From assembly GCA_030765265.1 (NCBI GenBank), contig JAVCCZ010000132.1, forward strand, positions 1 through 34,269: a stretch of DNA of 34,269 bases, written 5' to 3'. A program made the position numbers and the translations under genes. A model generated the notes under the pieces. The model worked only from the letters and a program-made list of their open reading frames with translations, searched no databases and had not been told where the DNA came from. Shown in pieces: positions 34,161 through 34,269 of the stretch (position 1 is its first letter; each line of letters starts with the position of its first letter). The DNA is from Candidatus Erginobacter occultus (GTDB taxonomy: Bacteria; Auribacterota; Erginobacteria; Erginobacterales; Erginobacteraceae).

Positions 34161-34269
34161 CTATGAAGCCATCCCCCAAGGAAAAAACATCATCCCGCTA
34201 AAACAAAGGCGTCAGCCTGCTATTCGTGCTCTACGGCACAAGGTAAAAAATTCTTTATTGAGGAAAATC

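Overview
The window is a GC-rich stretch of a Gram-negative-type, anaerobic bacterial chromosome, dense in genes and with no rRNA, tRNA, CRISPR or transposase that I could find. The mix points to an uncultured candidate-phylum anaerobe: secreted proteins with Pro/Thr-rich linkers and FG-GAP-like 40-residue repeats, a CooC maturation ATPase (CO dehydrogenase), a core MetE-like methyltransferase, a Ptb-Buk-like fusion and a Na+-pumping acyl-CoA decarboxylase. Lineage placement (for example an Omnitrophota/Auribacterota-like group) is inference only.

Layout. (1) 1-7490, minus: one uninterrupted giant reading frame that starts at a TTG (7490) and runs off the left edge. It encodes at least 2496 residues: signal peptide, seven copies of a beta-sandwich (jelly-roll-like) domain, Thr-Pro linkers, an endonuclease/exonuclease/phosphatase domain and a seven-repeat SBBP beta-propeller. 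All other frames over this stretch are shadows. (2) 7622-9451, minus: secreted seven-repeat WD40-like propeller, PT linker and C-terminal 40-residue repeats. (3) 9650-12554, plus: FAD oxidoreductase, GT2 glycosyltransferase, cytidine deaminase. (4) 12549-16428, minus: cooC-like ATPase, family 4 uracil-DNA glycosylase, priA. (5) 16528-18818, minus: two tandem secreted paralogues, only one of which carries the PT linker and the 40-residue-repeat module; preceded by a MetE-core gene (18851-19921). (6) 20135-23841, minus: nucleotide-sugar genes (DegT aminotransferase, NAD epimerase, UDP-glucose dehydrogenase). (7) 24170-28042, minus: ptb-buk-like fusion, ACT-domain protein, gatB. (8) 28188-34107, plus: EamA transporter, then an mmdA-D-C-B type sodium-pump decarboxylase operon followed by a dUTPase-like protein and a biotin ligase.

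How the genes fit together. The surface proteins are built from a shared parts kit (signal peptide, variable recognition domains, PT linkers, propellers), and the sugar genes could supply envelope polysaccharide. The decarboxylase operon is self-contained: carboxyltransferase, membrane gamma and beta subunits, biotin carrier, and the ligase that would biotinylate the carrier. CooC and the MetE-core protein both hint at one-carbon (Wood-Ljungdahl type) metabolism encoded elsewhere.

Intergenic DNA is unusually structured. It holds short tandem tracts (9-bp AAAGGAC-type, GATAGC-type, AAGTT-type, AGAATTC-type, CACAGAGG-type), a 28-bp perfect inverted repeat, a GTCATTGCGAGG-type hairpin and several compact palindromes. 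Several starts (cooC, udg, gatB, ptb-buk, GT2) lack a clear Shine-Dalgarno, and three gene junctions use stop/start overlaps.
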